Source: Poa pratensis (lineage: Eukaryota > Streptophyta > Magnoliopsida > Poales > Poaceae). From it: a stretch of 64,000 bases of DNA. The position numbers and the translations under genes were made by a program. Each line of letters begins with the position of its first letter. Positions within the stretch are counted from its first letter, which is position 1. The notes below the pieces were generated by a model that saw only the letters and a program-made list of their open reading frames with translations, was not told the origin of the DNA and made no database searches. Shown here piece by piece: positions 54,609 through 64,000 of this stretch. The stretch is taken from positions 46,734,156 through 46,798,155 of the forward strand of contig CAMZMU010000062.1 in the NCBI GenBank assembly GCA_947311845.1, read 5' to 3'.

Positions 54609-55062
54609 CATGTATATGTTTGTGGGGTAGTTTTGAAGTGAAAAGGTAAAGTTTTCAAAAAAAAAAAATGTTGGCAAGTTCCTGAAGTCTTCTTCGCATC
54701 CGACACCCGCTCGTTGGAGCACTTCCAACCAACATGGGCTAATTTTTTTTCTTCATTTGTCCGCAGACACGTCTAGACAATGTCCCCCAAATTGTCCGGT
54801 ACCTTGTAAACGATCTGTGTGATGGAGAGACAAAAGAAAGAAAGAAAGACAAAGTGTTCCAGGTGGGGCCGCATCCAACGTGGCGGAGTCGTGGAGACAT
54901 CCTCATTCCCATCCCAAATCTGGGCTAGAAGTGGGGGTGGCAGACAGTCTGCACATATAGGGTGGAAGTGGTGGGGTGTGATTTGATAAGTTTGGCACCA
55001 CACATGTGGCAGGCCCAACCGTTGCGCGAGGCCACGTCAAACAAACCCAGCGAAGGGTGATA
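54609..55062. other. Intergenic DNA, possible Harbinger debris
   Basis: GTTGGAGCACTTCCAACC at about 54713-54730 resembles a Harbinger-type terminus, but no partner with a TTA duplication was found. No gene is visible. Confidence 0.4.
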
Positions 55063-55065
55063 TTA

Positions 55066-56503
55066 GGATGTTTCCAACGGGGCGACCCAAATGGACGTGT
55101 GTTTGGTCCGCGTTTTGTCCGTTTGGGTCGGGGAACGGACGCGCGTCCGGCCCATGTCCGCCCCTTTCTGGCCAGTGCCCCCAACGGGGCCGACGCATTG
55201 AGTCCGCTTGCCATTTTTTTCCCCAAACATAATACTAGGATTACATTTCTAGAACTAAAATTACATAGTAAATTTAGAACTTCCTCCTAACATTAAACCC
55301 TAAAACCTAAACCTAAACTTGAAGAAAATTAATAACCGACCACCGGCCGGCAAGGGGGAAGATCAAAGAGTGGCTGCGGCCTTGAGGAACGTCACGCAGC
55401 ATGCCCGTTCTGCAACGGACTTGCTGGCTCTTCCTTCATCGCGGCCATGGCCAGCCAGGGCTGGCTGACTCAATCTTCTTTGATCATTTCGTAGCTACGA
55501 AACACGTAGCGGGCGCCGGTATTAGTGGAAAATGAGCCGCACATAGGCGGCCACGCCGGCGGGGATATGACATCAGGTGGAGCTGCCTGCTCCTTTCGCG
55601 GCCTCGGCCGCCGCCAAGGCCTCCCGGTGCCGTTTGCGCCTCGCCGCGCGCTTCTTGGACTCTTCGGCGCGGCGCATTTGCTTCATCTCCTCCTCCACTG
55701 CAGCGTCGGCATAGGCGCGCGCGGCGGACATGAACGCGGCCGCCCTCTGCGCGTTCAGCTGCATGTGGGCTGCATCCACCGCCTCCTCCTCGGTGATGTG
55801 AGTAGGGGCGCCCACGCCAATGGGAGGCTCCGGCGGCGCGCCAGCCCCCGCGACACCGGCCGCCGCGACAGCAGCCGCCGCGACACCGGCGGCGTACTCT
55901 TCTTCGTCGCTGTCGGCGCAGTCCGCGAACGCCGCCTCCACCACACTCCTCTGGGCGTCCGTCAGGCGCGGGCGCGGCGGCTGGGGAATCATGCCGGCCC
56001 ATGCCGGGCTGGTCGCCATCCGGCGCGAGAAGCTGCCGCGATAGCGCCCGCGCGCGCTCATACGCGCACGCTCGACCTCGTCCACCAGATGCTGCGGCGG
56101 CGGCGGATCCATTCCGGCGCGTGGATCTGAGCTTAGAGATGGTGGCCGCCGTGGATAGGGTTTGGCCGGCCGGCGCGATTGGGGAGTAGTGCTAGGGTTT
56201 GTGCCCTAGGGTTTGGCCGGCCGGCGCGATTTATACAGCTCCACCGCCCACAGTTATTGCGGGTAGGTGGCCGTTGTAGACGATGACACGCGGGGCCAGG
56301 GCGGACACGGGGAGGATGCAGGAACGGTCCGCGAGCGTCCGGGCCCGACGCATCGGTGGCCCAAATTTGGGCCAGGAATGCGTCGCGGCGGACCAAAAAA
56401 CGGACCGCGGTCCGTTTGCGTCGCCCCGTTGGGCCGTGTTTTTGGCTCTCGCGGACAGGGAAGGATGCGCGCGGACTCGATGGGTCGCCCGTTGGAGTCA
56501 TCC
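55066..56503 (-). mobile_element. PIF/Harbinger-type element, non-autonomous (1,438 bp)
   Basis: Inverted ends GGATGTTTCCAACGGGGCGACC and the complement of GGTCGCCCGTTGGAGTCATCC, flanked by TTA at 55063-55065 and 56504-56506. Subterminal blocks are rich in GGTCCG and CGGACC motifs. No transposase is present. It carries one gene on the minus strand (55573-56112). A 24-bp direct repeat containing GGTTTGGCCGGCCGGCGCGA is at about 56158 and 56210, upstream of that gene. Confidence 0.87.
55573..56112 (-). CDS. DEVERAR-motif accessory protein carried by Harbinger element
   Basis: Uninterrupted 179-codon gene beginning MDPPPPQHLVDEVERARMSA, followed by GRYRGSFSRRMATSPAWAGM. The middle is Ala-rich with an acidic DCADSDEEEY patch (residues about 62-72). 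The C-terminal third is a predicted long helix (HMQLNAQRAAAFMSAARAYA) ending in a basic RRKRHREALAAAEAAKGAGSS. The N-terminal 42 residues and the basic tail match the CACTA-borne gene at 14745-15236. A TATA-like TATAAAT (minus, 56235-56229) lies about 120 bp upstream of the ATG. Function is unknown; a nuclear role would be a guess from the basic tail. Confidence 0.68.
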   Translation of the reverse strand: MDPPPPQHLVDEVERARMSARGRYRGSFSRRMATSPAWAGMIPQPPRPRLTDAQRSVVEAAFADCADSDEEEYAAGVAAAAVAAAGVAGAGAPPEPPIGVGAPTHITEEEAVDAAHMQLNAQRAAAFMSAARAYADAAVEEEMKQMRRAEESKKRAARRKRHREALAAAEAAKGAGSST

Positions 56504-56865
56504 TTAACATGCACTTGTCACGCATAGAGCACCTATGAACTTGTTGACAGGGAATTAGGAGATGGTCTTACGGGTGAGTGAAGTAGACATGATTGCATGC
56601 TCGGTGCAGGTGAGACTTCGGGTTGGAGTAAGCGATGTAGATGCAGTAGGGGAACCGTAGTTGTGGACGAAGCCCATGGACGGCGGCACTAACCTTGGAG
56701 GTGGCTGGTAAACGGTGTCTTGGCCTTCCCACCATTGCAGTAGCCCCCCAAATCAGATTGGAGTGGATGGAGACTTTTAGGGCTACAGAACGATGTGTGA
56801 ACGTGTAAACCACCTGAACCCAAAAACCTCCTTTCACTTTAGATATGCTGATGAACGTCGAGTTA

Positions 56866-57242
56866 GAGCACCTCCAACGGGCTGGCGCAAACGGACACCA
56901 AAATGTGTCCGGTTTGGTCCGTTTGGGGGCGGACCGCGGACACATTTTGAGCCGTTGTCCGTTTGGGGTGGAGGTGCCCCAACGGCCTGGCGCATGTTTG
57001 CCCATGGTCCGGATTTTGGATATGTTTTTCACCAAATAGCTAAACTAGTCCACAAATTATGAATAGAAGATAATAGTCCACAAATAATAAATAACAGGGT
57101 TTATTACAATAAAGTGCATAGACTGAAATAAATAGTTTGTTCAATGAAATAAAATTAAGGAGGGCACGACTACTGGTTTCCAAAATGAGTCCACACATGC
57201 TCCACCAAATCATTCTGGAGCTGGCATCTTATCAAGCACGTG
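56866..57242 (-). mobile_element. Harbinger-type element fragment, truncated by an Athila-type insertion
   Basis: GAGCACCTCCAACGGGCTGG at 56866, preceded by TTA at 56863-56865, is a Harbinger-type terminus with GGACAC/GTGTCCG subterminal blocks. The element runs right to 57242, where the Athila-type LTR begins. The rest of it should lie beyond the window, right of that insertion. Confidence 0.7.
57170..57242 (-). pseudogene. C-terminal end of a PIF/Harbinger transposase-like ORF
   Basis: The minus strand reads CLIRCQLQNDLVEHVWTHFG then NQ and a TAG stop at 57170-57172. The LQNDLVEHVW pattern is like the end of Harbinger DDE transposases. The upstream coding part is cut off at 57242 by the LTR insertion. 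Assignment rests on about 24 residues. Confidence 0.55.
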
Positions 57243-58957
57243 TGATGCATGTAAAATGCATACATGAACTTTGCACTTTAATTGCTTATATTCCAATCAT
57301 ATAAGGGTTATAGCAATGTTTTATCATGATTTTGGGAATACTTCATAGTTTTCCCATTTATTTGGAATTAACCCTGCACAGGCAGAAAACCCTAGTTTTG
57401 TATTTTAATGTTTCAGGGACCCAAACGTCAACGAAATCACCTGGAAATTTACGGGCGTCAATATTTGGAAGGAAGAAGTACTACGGAAAAAGGAAGCGAG
57501 CAAACGGAGGCCCGAGGGCCAAACGAGCGTGGCCCACGCGGCCATAGTACCAGGCCGCGTGGGACCCACCCGTTCGGGCCTCGTGGCTCCGTTGCCGTCG
57601 ATCTTCGCTCCACCGCCTTCGTCTTGACCTAAAAACGCCTATAAAAAAGGTCCCCCGACGTTCTCTGGAAGGAGCGCCGCACAAACACAGAAACACCGAA
57701 ACAGAGATCAGGAGCTGCAGATTGGAGGGGGAAAACTCCGGCGGGGCGCTGCCGGTGGTCTCCATCTTCTCCATCGACTTCTCCACCGTCTCCATGATGA
57801 AGAGGGAGTAGTCCACCTCTGGACTATGGGTTTGTGGAAGTAACTTATGTATCTCTCCTCTCTTGAGCTTCACTAATTAGCACCGTATGAGCTGCTGAAC
57901 ATGATTACGGTCACCGTTGTAATACCTTTGTGGTGGATCTTTATGAGTTAATATATGTTTGAGATTGCAATGTTTGTTTCAGTTATGAGTATAGATGCAT
58001 ATTATGTACCCCGTTCTTGTTTACTTGTTTTGATCAAGCATGTTTATGAGAGCGTGTGTGGGGGAACGTGTGCATTAGTTGGAGTAACGGGGGGTGGCTA
58101 GTGCAGTGAACGTGAGAGAAAGTTCTGCGATCCACTTTGGTATCTTTACCTTACTTTGTTACCTCACTAGGGATAAACTAAAATACCATGCTACCGGGGA
58201 TGTGGGCGTGACCATTGCCACTACTCCATGACTAGATCTAGCATGTTCTTATTTTCACTTCATGTCATGATACTTAATGCTATACTCTGAGTTATCTTAA
58301 TTACTGAGGTGTTATGATTTAGTTCGCATCTTGGTGGAGTATAAGAGAGGTTAATAACCAAAAGATCTCTATGTTAGGACGTGATGCCCATATATCTAAG
58401 TAACTTGTTATCAAACCCTGTGTTGCAATCTCATATGTTAACTTTGTGTGTTCCATTGTCTACCACTTTATAAAGAGAGAGTGCATTTGTGAAACCATGA
58501 ACCCCAGTCCATTTTTAATCATAAGAAACACCTTTCCAACACCATATACCACTTTTCTATTTTCAGCCATCATTAAATCCGAAAATACAAAAATACTTTT
58601 CATCTTGCATACATCATTCAAAAACCCAAAAATATCATTTATCATTGCATCCACCATCATTGCATATTTATTTCTTGTTTGCATTGCATAACTATCCTGA
58701 TATCATTCTTACACCTTGTGCTTGACAACCACAGGTGAGGTTGAGGACCAAAACATCTAACCTTGTTTTGTAGGTAACCAAAAGAAGGATAAGAAGATAA
58801 ATCTACCACTTCAGATTCCCCGAGAGTTCGATATTAAACCCTCGAGTCACCCCTCGTGGGGAAAACTGTCTTCCACTTACTATACACTCTGCACTTGGAG
58901 TCTCAACCTAATCCCGTTATTTGTGCAGGCATCAAGACTTGCTCTTCGGGATCATCA
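57243..58957 (+). repeat. 5' LTR of Athila-type element (1,715 bp)
   Basis: Starts TGATGCATGTAAAATGCATA and ends GGGATCATCA just before the primer site. A TATA box (CCTATAAAAAAGG, about 57639-57651) is a good promoter candidate and also occurs in the 3' LTR. The exact 3' edge is judged from the distance to the primer site; an alternative is 58934. Confidence 0.88.
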
Positions 58958-58967
58958 AGACGTTTTC

Positions 58968-58985
58968 TGGCGCCGTTGCCGGGGA
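58968..58985 (+). other. Primer binding site (tRNA-Asp)
   Basis: TGGCGCCGTTGCCGGGGA, complementary to the 3' end of plant tRNA-Asp, as is usual for Athila/Tat-type elements. Ten bases follow the LTR before it. Confidence 0.93.
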
Positions 58986-59221
58986 ATCGTAGCTGAGAGA
59001 TTTATCCAAGGGTGTGCATCATCGCATTCATCTCACAACAAAGTCAACGTCACCAACTTGTGCTAACACCTAAGCTTGGGGAGGTTGCACCTACGTGAGC
59101 ACCATCTTATCCATCTTTACTTACAAAGCAATTTATTTGTTTTGTTAGTGTCATTGCATATCATATCATATTTATTTCAGTTTTGCATAAAAAATTAAAA
59201 ATACCAAAAAAACTTGCTAAA

Positions 59222-61168
59222 ATGGGAGAAAGAACTAAGCTGTGTGACTACACAAACACTCCTAATGATCAATTTATCACGAGAGCTATTGCCACACCTA
59301 AGATAAATGCTGAGAGTTATGAAGTAAGTCCTAGTTTGTTGAACTTGATAACTAGGGAACAATTTGGTGGTAGTGCTATGGAGGATGCCTCTATGCATCT
59401 TCATGACTTTGTTGAAATATGTGACATGCAAAAGTTTAAAAATGTGGAAAGTGATATCCTAAAACTGAAGTTATTTCCTTTTTCACTTAGAGGAAAAGCT
59501 AAAGAGTGGTTGCATTCCTTGCCATCTGGTAGTATTAATTCTTGGGATGATCTAAAAGAAGCTTTCATTAAGAAATATTATCCCCCTGTTAAAATTTTGC
59601 AAAATAGAAACAACATCCTTTCTTTTAGGCAAAATGAAAATGAACATGTTGCTATGGCTTGGGATAGGATAAAACTTATGCTTAGAACTTGTCCCTCACA
59701 TGGAGTTAATGAATGGACCATATTACACTCTTTCTACAATGGTTTAAACTACATGTCTAGAAACATACTTGATTCTGCTGCTGGAGGTGCTTTTATGAGT
59801 AAGACTATAGTAGAAGCTAAAAATATATTGGAAAGCATTTTACAAAACTATAGTCAATGGCATACTGATAGGGCACCTAATCCTTCTAAGAAAGTGAACT
59901 CTATTGAAGAAACTAATGATTTGTCATCTAAAATGGATACTATTCTTGCTTTGCTTAATAAACCTAGTGTTGAAAATGTTCCTTTGCAAGAACTAGTTGG
60001 AAACAATTCTGAAAATATTGATGTCAACTTCATTAGGAACTATGGTAATAATGGGTATGGTAACAACAATTATAACTCTTATAATAAACCCCCATATGTG
60101 CCAAATAAATATGCTTCTAGTGGTAATGTTTCTAGTGACTTGGAAAACACCATTAGATCTTTTATATCTACCCAAAAAGAGCTTAATAAGGAATTTATCT
60201 CTAAGTTTGAAAAACAAGATGCTTTGTTTGAAAGGGTAGATCAGCTTACTAAGGAAGTCTCATCATTAAAGAGCATCATTACAGCCCAAAAACATGAGGA
60301 AACAATAAAATATTGCCAAGAGGTTATCAATAAGTCTTGGGAACACATTCATGAGCAAGAGAGAGTTGCTAAAGAATCTATTGGGGTAATGAAAGAGGTT
60401 GAAGTTGAGGAAGTTAAAATGCTTAATGAAGTCAAGGATCCTTTGCTTGACTTAGAAAATTGTAGCTTAATATCTATCTTACAAAAATTTGCAAGTGATC
60501 CTTCCATCAACACTAACCAAGCAGGTTTTGGTTCTTATATTGCTAATCATGTCTTGAAAGAAAAGATTGCTAGGTACAACCAAGAGGCTATGATACCACC
60601 TAAGCTTGGGGATATGTGGATACCTAAGGTACTAGTAACTATTGGAAAAGAGACACACCATGCCATACTTGATCTAGGATCTAGTGTCTCTGTTTTATCT
60701 AAAGAACTATATGAAGTGCTTGAATTGAAAAATCTTGAAAAATGCTCTATTGAACTAGCACTTGCTGATGACTCTATTAAACATGCTTTGGGAAAAGTAA
60801 GTGATGTTATGGTAGAGTTACATATGACTTTTGTGCCTGTGGATTTTCTAATCATGGATATGGGGAATAAAACCTCTAGTCCTATTATTCTTGGAAGACC
60901 TTTTCTTCGTACCACAGGTGCTATCATTGATTCAAAGGAAGGGAATGTAAAGTTTCAGTTTCCACACAAGAAGTGCATGGAACACTTTCCAAGGAAGAGG
61001 GAACCACAAAGTTCAAGCTCCCTCATGAGCTTCGTCCACAATAAAACAACAAGTAAGAAGCCTAGCTATATGGCTATAAAGAAAGCGCTTTGCGGGAGGC
61101 AACCCGGTTATTTTTGTGTGATTTTTTTTGTGTCCTCTTGCTGTAACAAGAGATTTGTGTCTAGTTAG
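59222..61168 (+). CDS. gag-protease polyprotein of Athila-type element
   Basis: Uninterrupted 648-codon ORF from ATG at 59222 (MGERTKLCDYTN); an in-frame ATG at 59183 adds 13 residues. The retrotransposon gag domain is near residues 60-200 (LKLFPFSLRGKAKEWLHSLP, then WDDLKEAFIKKYYP). An Asn/Gly-rich linker and a coiled-coil stretch (about 310-420) follow. The retropepsin-like region has HHAILDLGSSVSVLSKELY (near residue 480-500) with Asp-Leu-Gly-Ser in place of the usual Asp-Ser/Thr-Gly, as is common in this group, and IILGRPFLRTTGA as the flap-side motif. The ORF ends without entering RT. It could supply particle proteins to itself or relatives; that is inference. Confidence 0.9.
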   Translation: MGERTKLCDYTNTPNDQFITRAIATPKINAESYEVSPSLLNLITREQFGGSAMEDASMHLHDFVEICDMQKFKNVESDILKLKLFPFSLRGKAKEWLHSLPSGSINSWDDLKEAFIKKYYPPVKILQNRNNILSFRQNENEHVAMAWDRIKLMLRTCPSHGVNEWTILHSFYNGLNYMSRNILDSAAGGAFMSKTIVEAKNILESILQNYSQWHTDRAPNPSKKVNSIEETNDLSSKMDTILALLNKPSVENVPLQELVGNNSENIDVNFIRNYGNNGYGNNNYNSYNKPPYVPNKYASSGNVSSDLENTIRSFISTQKELNKEFISKFEKQDALFERVDQLTKEVSSLKSIITAQKHEETIKYCQEVINKSWEHIHEQERVAKESIGVMKEVEVEEVKMLNEVKDPLLDLENCSLISILQKFASDPSINTNQAGFGSYIANHVLKEKIARYNQEAMIPPKLGDMWIPKVLVTIGKETHHAILDLGSSVSVLSKELYEVLELKNLEKCSIELALADDSIKHALGKVSDVMVELHMTFVPVDFLIMDMGNKTSSPIILGRPFLRTTGAIIDSKEGNVKFQFPHKKCMEHFPRKREPQSSSSLMSFVHNKTTSKKPSYMAIKKALCGRQPGYFCVIFFVSSCCNKRFVSS

Positions 61169-63382
61169 GTTCTGGAGTTTTTAATAAAGTGCCAAGTTTT
61201 ACCCTTTTTGGTTTGAAAAGTTGCTTATAGCGTTCGGAGATTTTATTCCTGCACGAATCAGTGCACGGTATGATTTTTAATTCTTATTCTGTAACTCCGA
61301 ATGAGCTCATATTTGAACTGTAGTTGCAACTTTTCATCCTCTGTATGCATGAATTTTTCGGAATTTTTCGAGAAAGTTTGGTAGGGTAGAAAAATACGTT
61401 TTGCTGCTGCTGTTTTTCTGGACAGATTCTGTCCCATTTTGTTTGATGCATGCTTTGAGCTTTTAAGTTGAATCTTTTTGATCCAATTGAGTTTATGAGT
61501 AGGCATACAACATTATATACTTTCTGGACATTCATATGAATTTTTGTTCAAGGATTATATGCAGCAAGGAACCTATTTGTTTATCACTATTAATGCACCC
61601 CACAGAAAAGAGATGGGAGAAACGGTGTTTTGAAGTTTTTTCACAGGGATTGGAGGAGATGCACCAAGAGCTATCCAAGGATGGTGAAGACCATAAGCTT
61701 GGGGATGTGAAGACAACCCCACTGGACCTACACACTCTCGGTTTGCACACGTCCAACTTCTGTTTTTCGATCGAAACACTTTATCGCATAAACTTGGAGC
61801 GTCGTTTTTGTTTTTGTTTGAGTCTTGAGAGACCACCACACTATCAATTATATATGAGAGAGCTACTGGAAATATGGGTTGAAATATGTTGGATGCTTTT
61901 ATAAGATTGGGAAAAGGGATGTTTGACTTGATTTTTAATGATACATATAGTTGCATGATTCATGAGCTTGTTTATGAGTAATAGTTTGCAAATTCTTTTT
62001 GTAGAGCTATCACTTATTCATGTTTTGGTGCTGATTGTTATTTTACTTGGTTTAACATGGATTAGTTAGTTCTATGGACACTCATGCATGCATCTAGATG
62101 GTCAACTTTCTCCCTTTTGCTAGCCCAAAAACTCCAACAAGCAAAAACTTGTTTCCAACACCTTCAACCAAAGTTATTCCAGTGAGTCCACCATATCTAC
62201 CTATTGGCTTTATGCTATTCCGAGTATGTTCATGTTTTGTGTTATCTTACCTCTGAATGAAAATGTTTATGTTATTGATTGCAATGGAAAAAATTGGTTA
62301 TATAGCTCTCACGAACTTGATGCACAATGTTCTTTTATTTGCATAATAAAACTTGACCCATTGTGATTAAGATTATGATGTTTGTGGCTTGATGAATGTT
62401 TTGGGTTGGAAGTTAGCCCATATGTGCTGTCACATGCAAGCTTTCAACACGCTCTTCATCTCATTTAGTTGATATCATGTACTTTTGTTATGGATGCTAT
62501 CATGTGAAATGAGTGGAAATGAAGTAGTTTAAATGAGTTTGTATAAATGGTTAGAGAGACGCCTGGGCCGCTAATCTAAGCCATGCATCATTCATGGTGG
62601 AAATTTACTTACATACTATGGTGAACCTTCTGTGATACACCTTGCAATAAAAAACTATTCCAAATGGTAAATAAAAAGGGTGTTGAGATTGTTCATTTGT
62701 TTGTTTGTCTTGTCATTTTGATATGGGCTTGTTCCATATCTGGGACAAGAGGTACCCCAGTTGACGCTCTTGATGATACTATTATGCTTACAATGATATA
62801 ATTGAACTTGCTTTGTTTCCCAAGTTGAGTAACACATGGTGTAAGTACTTGTATTCAAGGGGCATGAGACATTCAACCCATTCTTTATCAAGCACACTAC
62901 TCATATTTGCTTTCACTTTAACCTTAATCATTCAAGATGCTATGATAGGGGCAATGAGAGCTTGACACCAATGAATACCTTATTGCAATCATTAACTTAA
63001 GTAGAAGAGTTTGGAAGTTGGATGAAACTTATGCATGCTTTACCTCTACTCACATATACATCTTTCCAAAGTGTACACCTATCATATTCAGATTTTCATC
63101 TACACTCTATGACCATTGTAGGATGTTCTACTTATCATTATGCATACATGTGTTCCATATTACTTGCTACCATGTTACACTTTGTGAACTATCAATGAAC
63201 ATCCTTGTCTTGAATACTTGATATCACTTCATAAACTATTTGCATATTGCTACTCCTTTGAAGAATGAATCATTTGACTATATGTAGCAATAGTAATCAT
63301 CTTTGATATCCATTGTTAAGTATTAAATTGCAAAGTCCATGTTAGTTTTATCATCTTCATACTCGAGGACGAGCATGGATTA
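61169..63382 (+). other. Non-coding interior of Athila-type element
   Basis: About 2.2 kb between the gag-protease stop and the purine tract. I find no pol or envelope-like ORF; the longest frame (61536-61904) has no recognisable domain. Such untranslated 3' regions are common in Athila-type derivatives. Confidence 0.7.
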
Positions 63383-63395
63383 AGCTTGGGGATGT
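63383..63395 (+). other. Polypurine tract of Athila-type element
   Basis: AGCTTGGGGATGT-type purine-rich sequence directly before the 3' LTR at 63396. Confidence 0.75.
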
Positions 63396-64000
63396 TGATG
63401 CATGTAAAATGCATACATGAACTTTGCACTTTAATTGCTTATATTCCAATCATATTTGCATCATATAAGGGTTATATCAATGTTTTATCATGATTTTGGG
63501 AATACTTCATATTTTCCTATTTATTTGGAATTAACCCTGCACAGGCAGAAAACCCCGTTTTGTATTTTAATGTTTCAGGGACCCAAACGTCAACGAAATC
63601 ACCTGGAAATTTACGGGCGTCAATATTTGGAAGGAAGAAGGACTGGAAAAAGGAAGCGAGCAAACGGAGGCCCGAGGGCCAAAGCATGGCCCACGCGGCC
63701 AGTACAGGCCGCGTGGGACCCACCCTTTGGGCCTCGTGGCTCCGTTGCCGTCGATCTTCGCTCCACCGACCTTCGTCTTGACCTAAAAACGCCTATAAAA
63801 AAGGTCCCCCGACGTTCTCTGGAAGGAGCGCCGCACAAACACAGAAACACCGAAACGGAGATCAGGAGCTGCAGATTGGAGGGGGAAAACTCCGGCGGGG
63901 CGCTGCCGGCGTGGTCTCCATCTTCTCCATCGACTTCTCCACCGTCTCCATGATGAAGAGGGAGTAGTCCACCTCTGGACTATGGGTTTGTGGAAGTAAC
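63396..64000 (+). repeat. 3' LTR of Athila-type element, cut by window end
   Basis: Matches the first part of the 57243 LTR. Differences include an 11-base TTTGCATCATA-type insertion near 63455 and short indels near 63640-63700. Confidence 0.92.

Larger units (their letters stand above)
57243..64000 (+). mobile_element. Athila-type gypsy derivative with gag-protease only; runs off window
   Basis: 5' LTR 57243-58957, tRNA-Asp primer site, one gag-protease ORF, about 2.2 kb without coding, a purine tract and the start of a 3' LTR at 63396. ACGTG at 57238-57242 is the likely TSD; the partner lies outside the window. RT, RNase H and integrase are absent, so the element must rely on a related autonomous element. 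The LTRs differ by several substitutions and indels over the 605 comparable bases. Confidence 0.92.

Noticed and set aside
61536..61904. Possible envelope-like ORF in the Athila-type element
   Set aside because: 122 codons without signal peptide, membrane segment or similarity to an envelope; best read as non-coding 3' sequence.

Overview
This window looks like repeat-rich nuclear DNA from a grass, probably a Pooideae species such as a wheat, barley, rye or oat relative. The evidence is a dense nest of plant transposons: CACTA elements with the CACTACTAG terminus and TAGTCGCGGTT subterminal hairpins, Athila-, chromovirus- and copia-type LTR retrotransposons primed by tRNA-iMet or tRNA-Asp, plant L1-type LINEs, PIF/Harbinger elements with TTA target duplications, and Stowaway MITEs with CTCCCTCCGT ends. 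I see no bacterial features, rRNA, tRNA or CRISPR array. Species, copy number and expression cannot be judged from one window.

Layout. 1-1289: an Athila-type LTR cut by the window edge. 1290-4022: a LINE fragment (minus) split by a 1,262-bp non-autonomous CACTA (1861-3122, TSD CTA). 4.0-7.1 kb: fold-back repeats and unassigned DNA. 7077-8395: a Harbinger-type element (TSD TTA) carrying a coiled-coil gene. 8732-21685: a complete 12.95-kb CACTA (TSD CGC) with a six-exon Ulp1-domain gene, a frameshifted TNP2 transposase and three accessory genes. 21.7-26.8 kb: the only host-gene-like stretch, with a frameshifted two-exon F-box gene (23292-24618), a Tourist-like MITE and a Stowaway MITE. 26801-32001: a young copia element (TSD GTTTC, LTRs differing at 4 of 516 sites). 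32906-46921: a chromovirus-type gypsy element on the minus strand (TSD TTAGC) whose right LTR is split by a 1,951-bp solo LTR (TSD TTGAT). 46927-53706: remnant of a second CACTA that was hit by a full-length LINE (47198-52809, 16-bp TSD). 53.7-57.2 kb: a Stowaway MITE and two Harbinger-type elements. 57243 to the end: an Athila-type element with an intact gag-protease ORF but no pol, its 3' LTR leaving the window.

Main observation. Two small accessory proteins of no known function each occur twice, once inside the CACTA element and once inside a Harbinger-type element. One is a coiled-coil protein with a C-terminal membrane segment (20350-20888 in the CACTA, 7634-8237 in a Harbinger element), with a phase-0 intron after a short first exon in both copies. 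The other begins MDPP and carries a DEVERAR motif (14745-15236 in the CACTA, 55573-56112 in another Harbinger element). These superfamilies have unrelated transposases, so a shared accessory gene set suggests gene capture, exchange or a common requirement. This is inference from the sequence and needs a database search.

How the genes work together. In the CACTA the minus-strand transposase and the TnpA/Ulp1-like gene are the expected mobility pair. The 14745 and 16128 genes lie between them on the opposite strand, and the coiled-coil gene lies just upstream of the transposase. The transposase has two frameshifts but the Ulp1 gene is open throughout, so the element decayed recently or retains part of its function. 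The retroelement proteins are mostly broken, apart from the Athila-type gag-protease.
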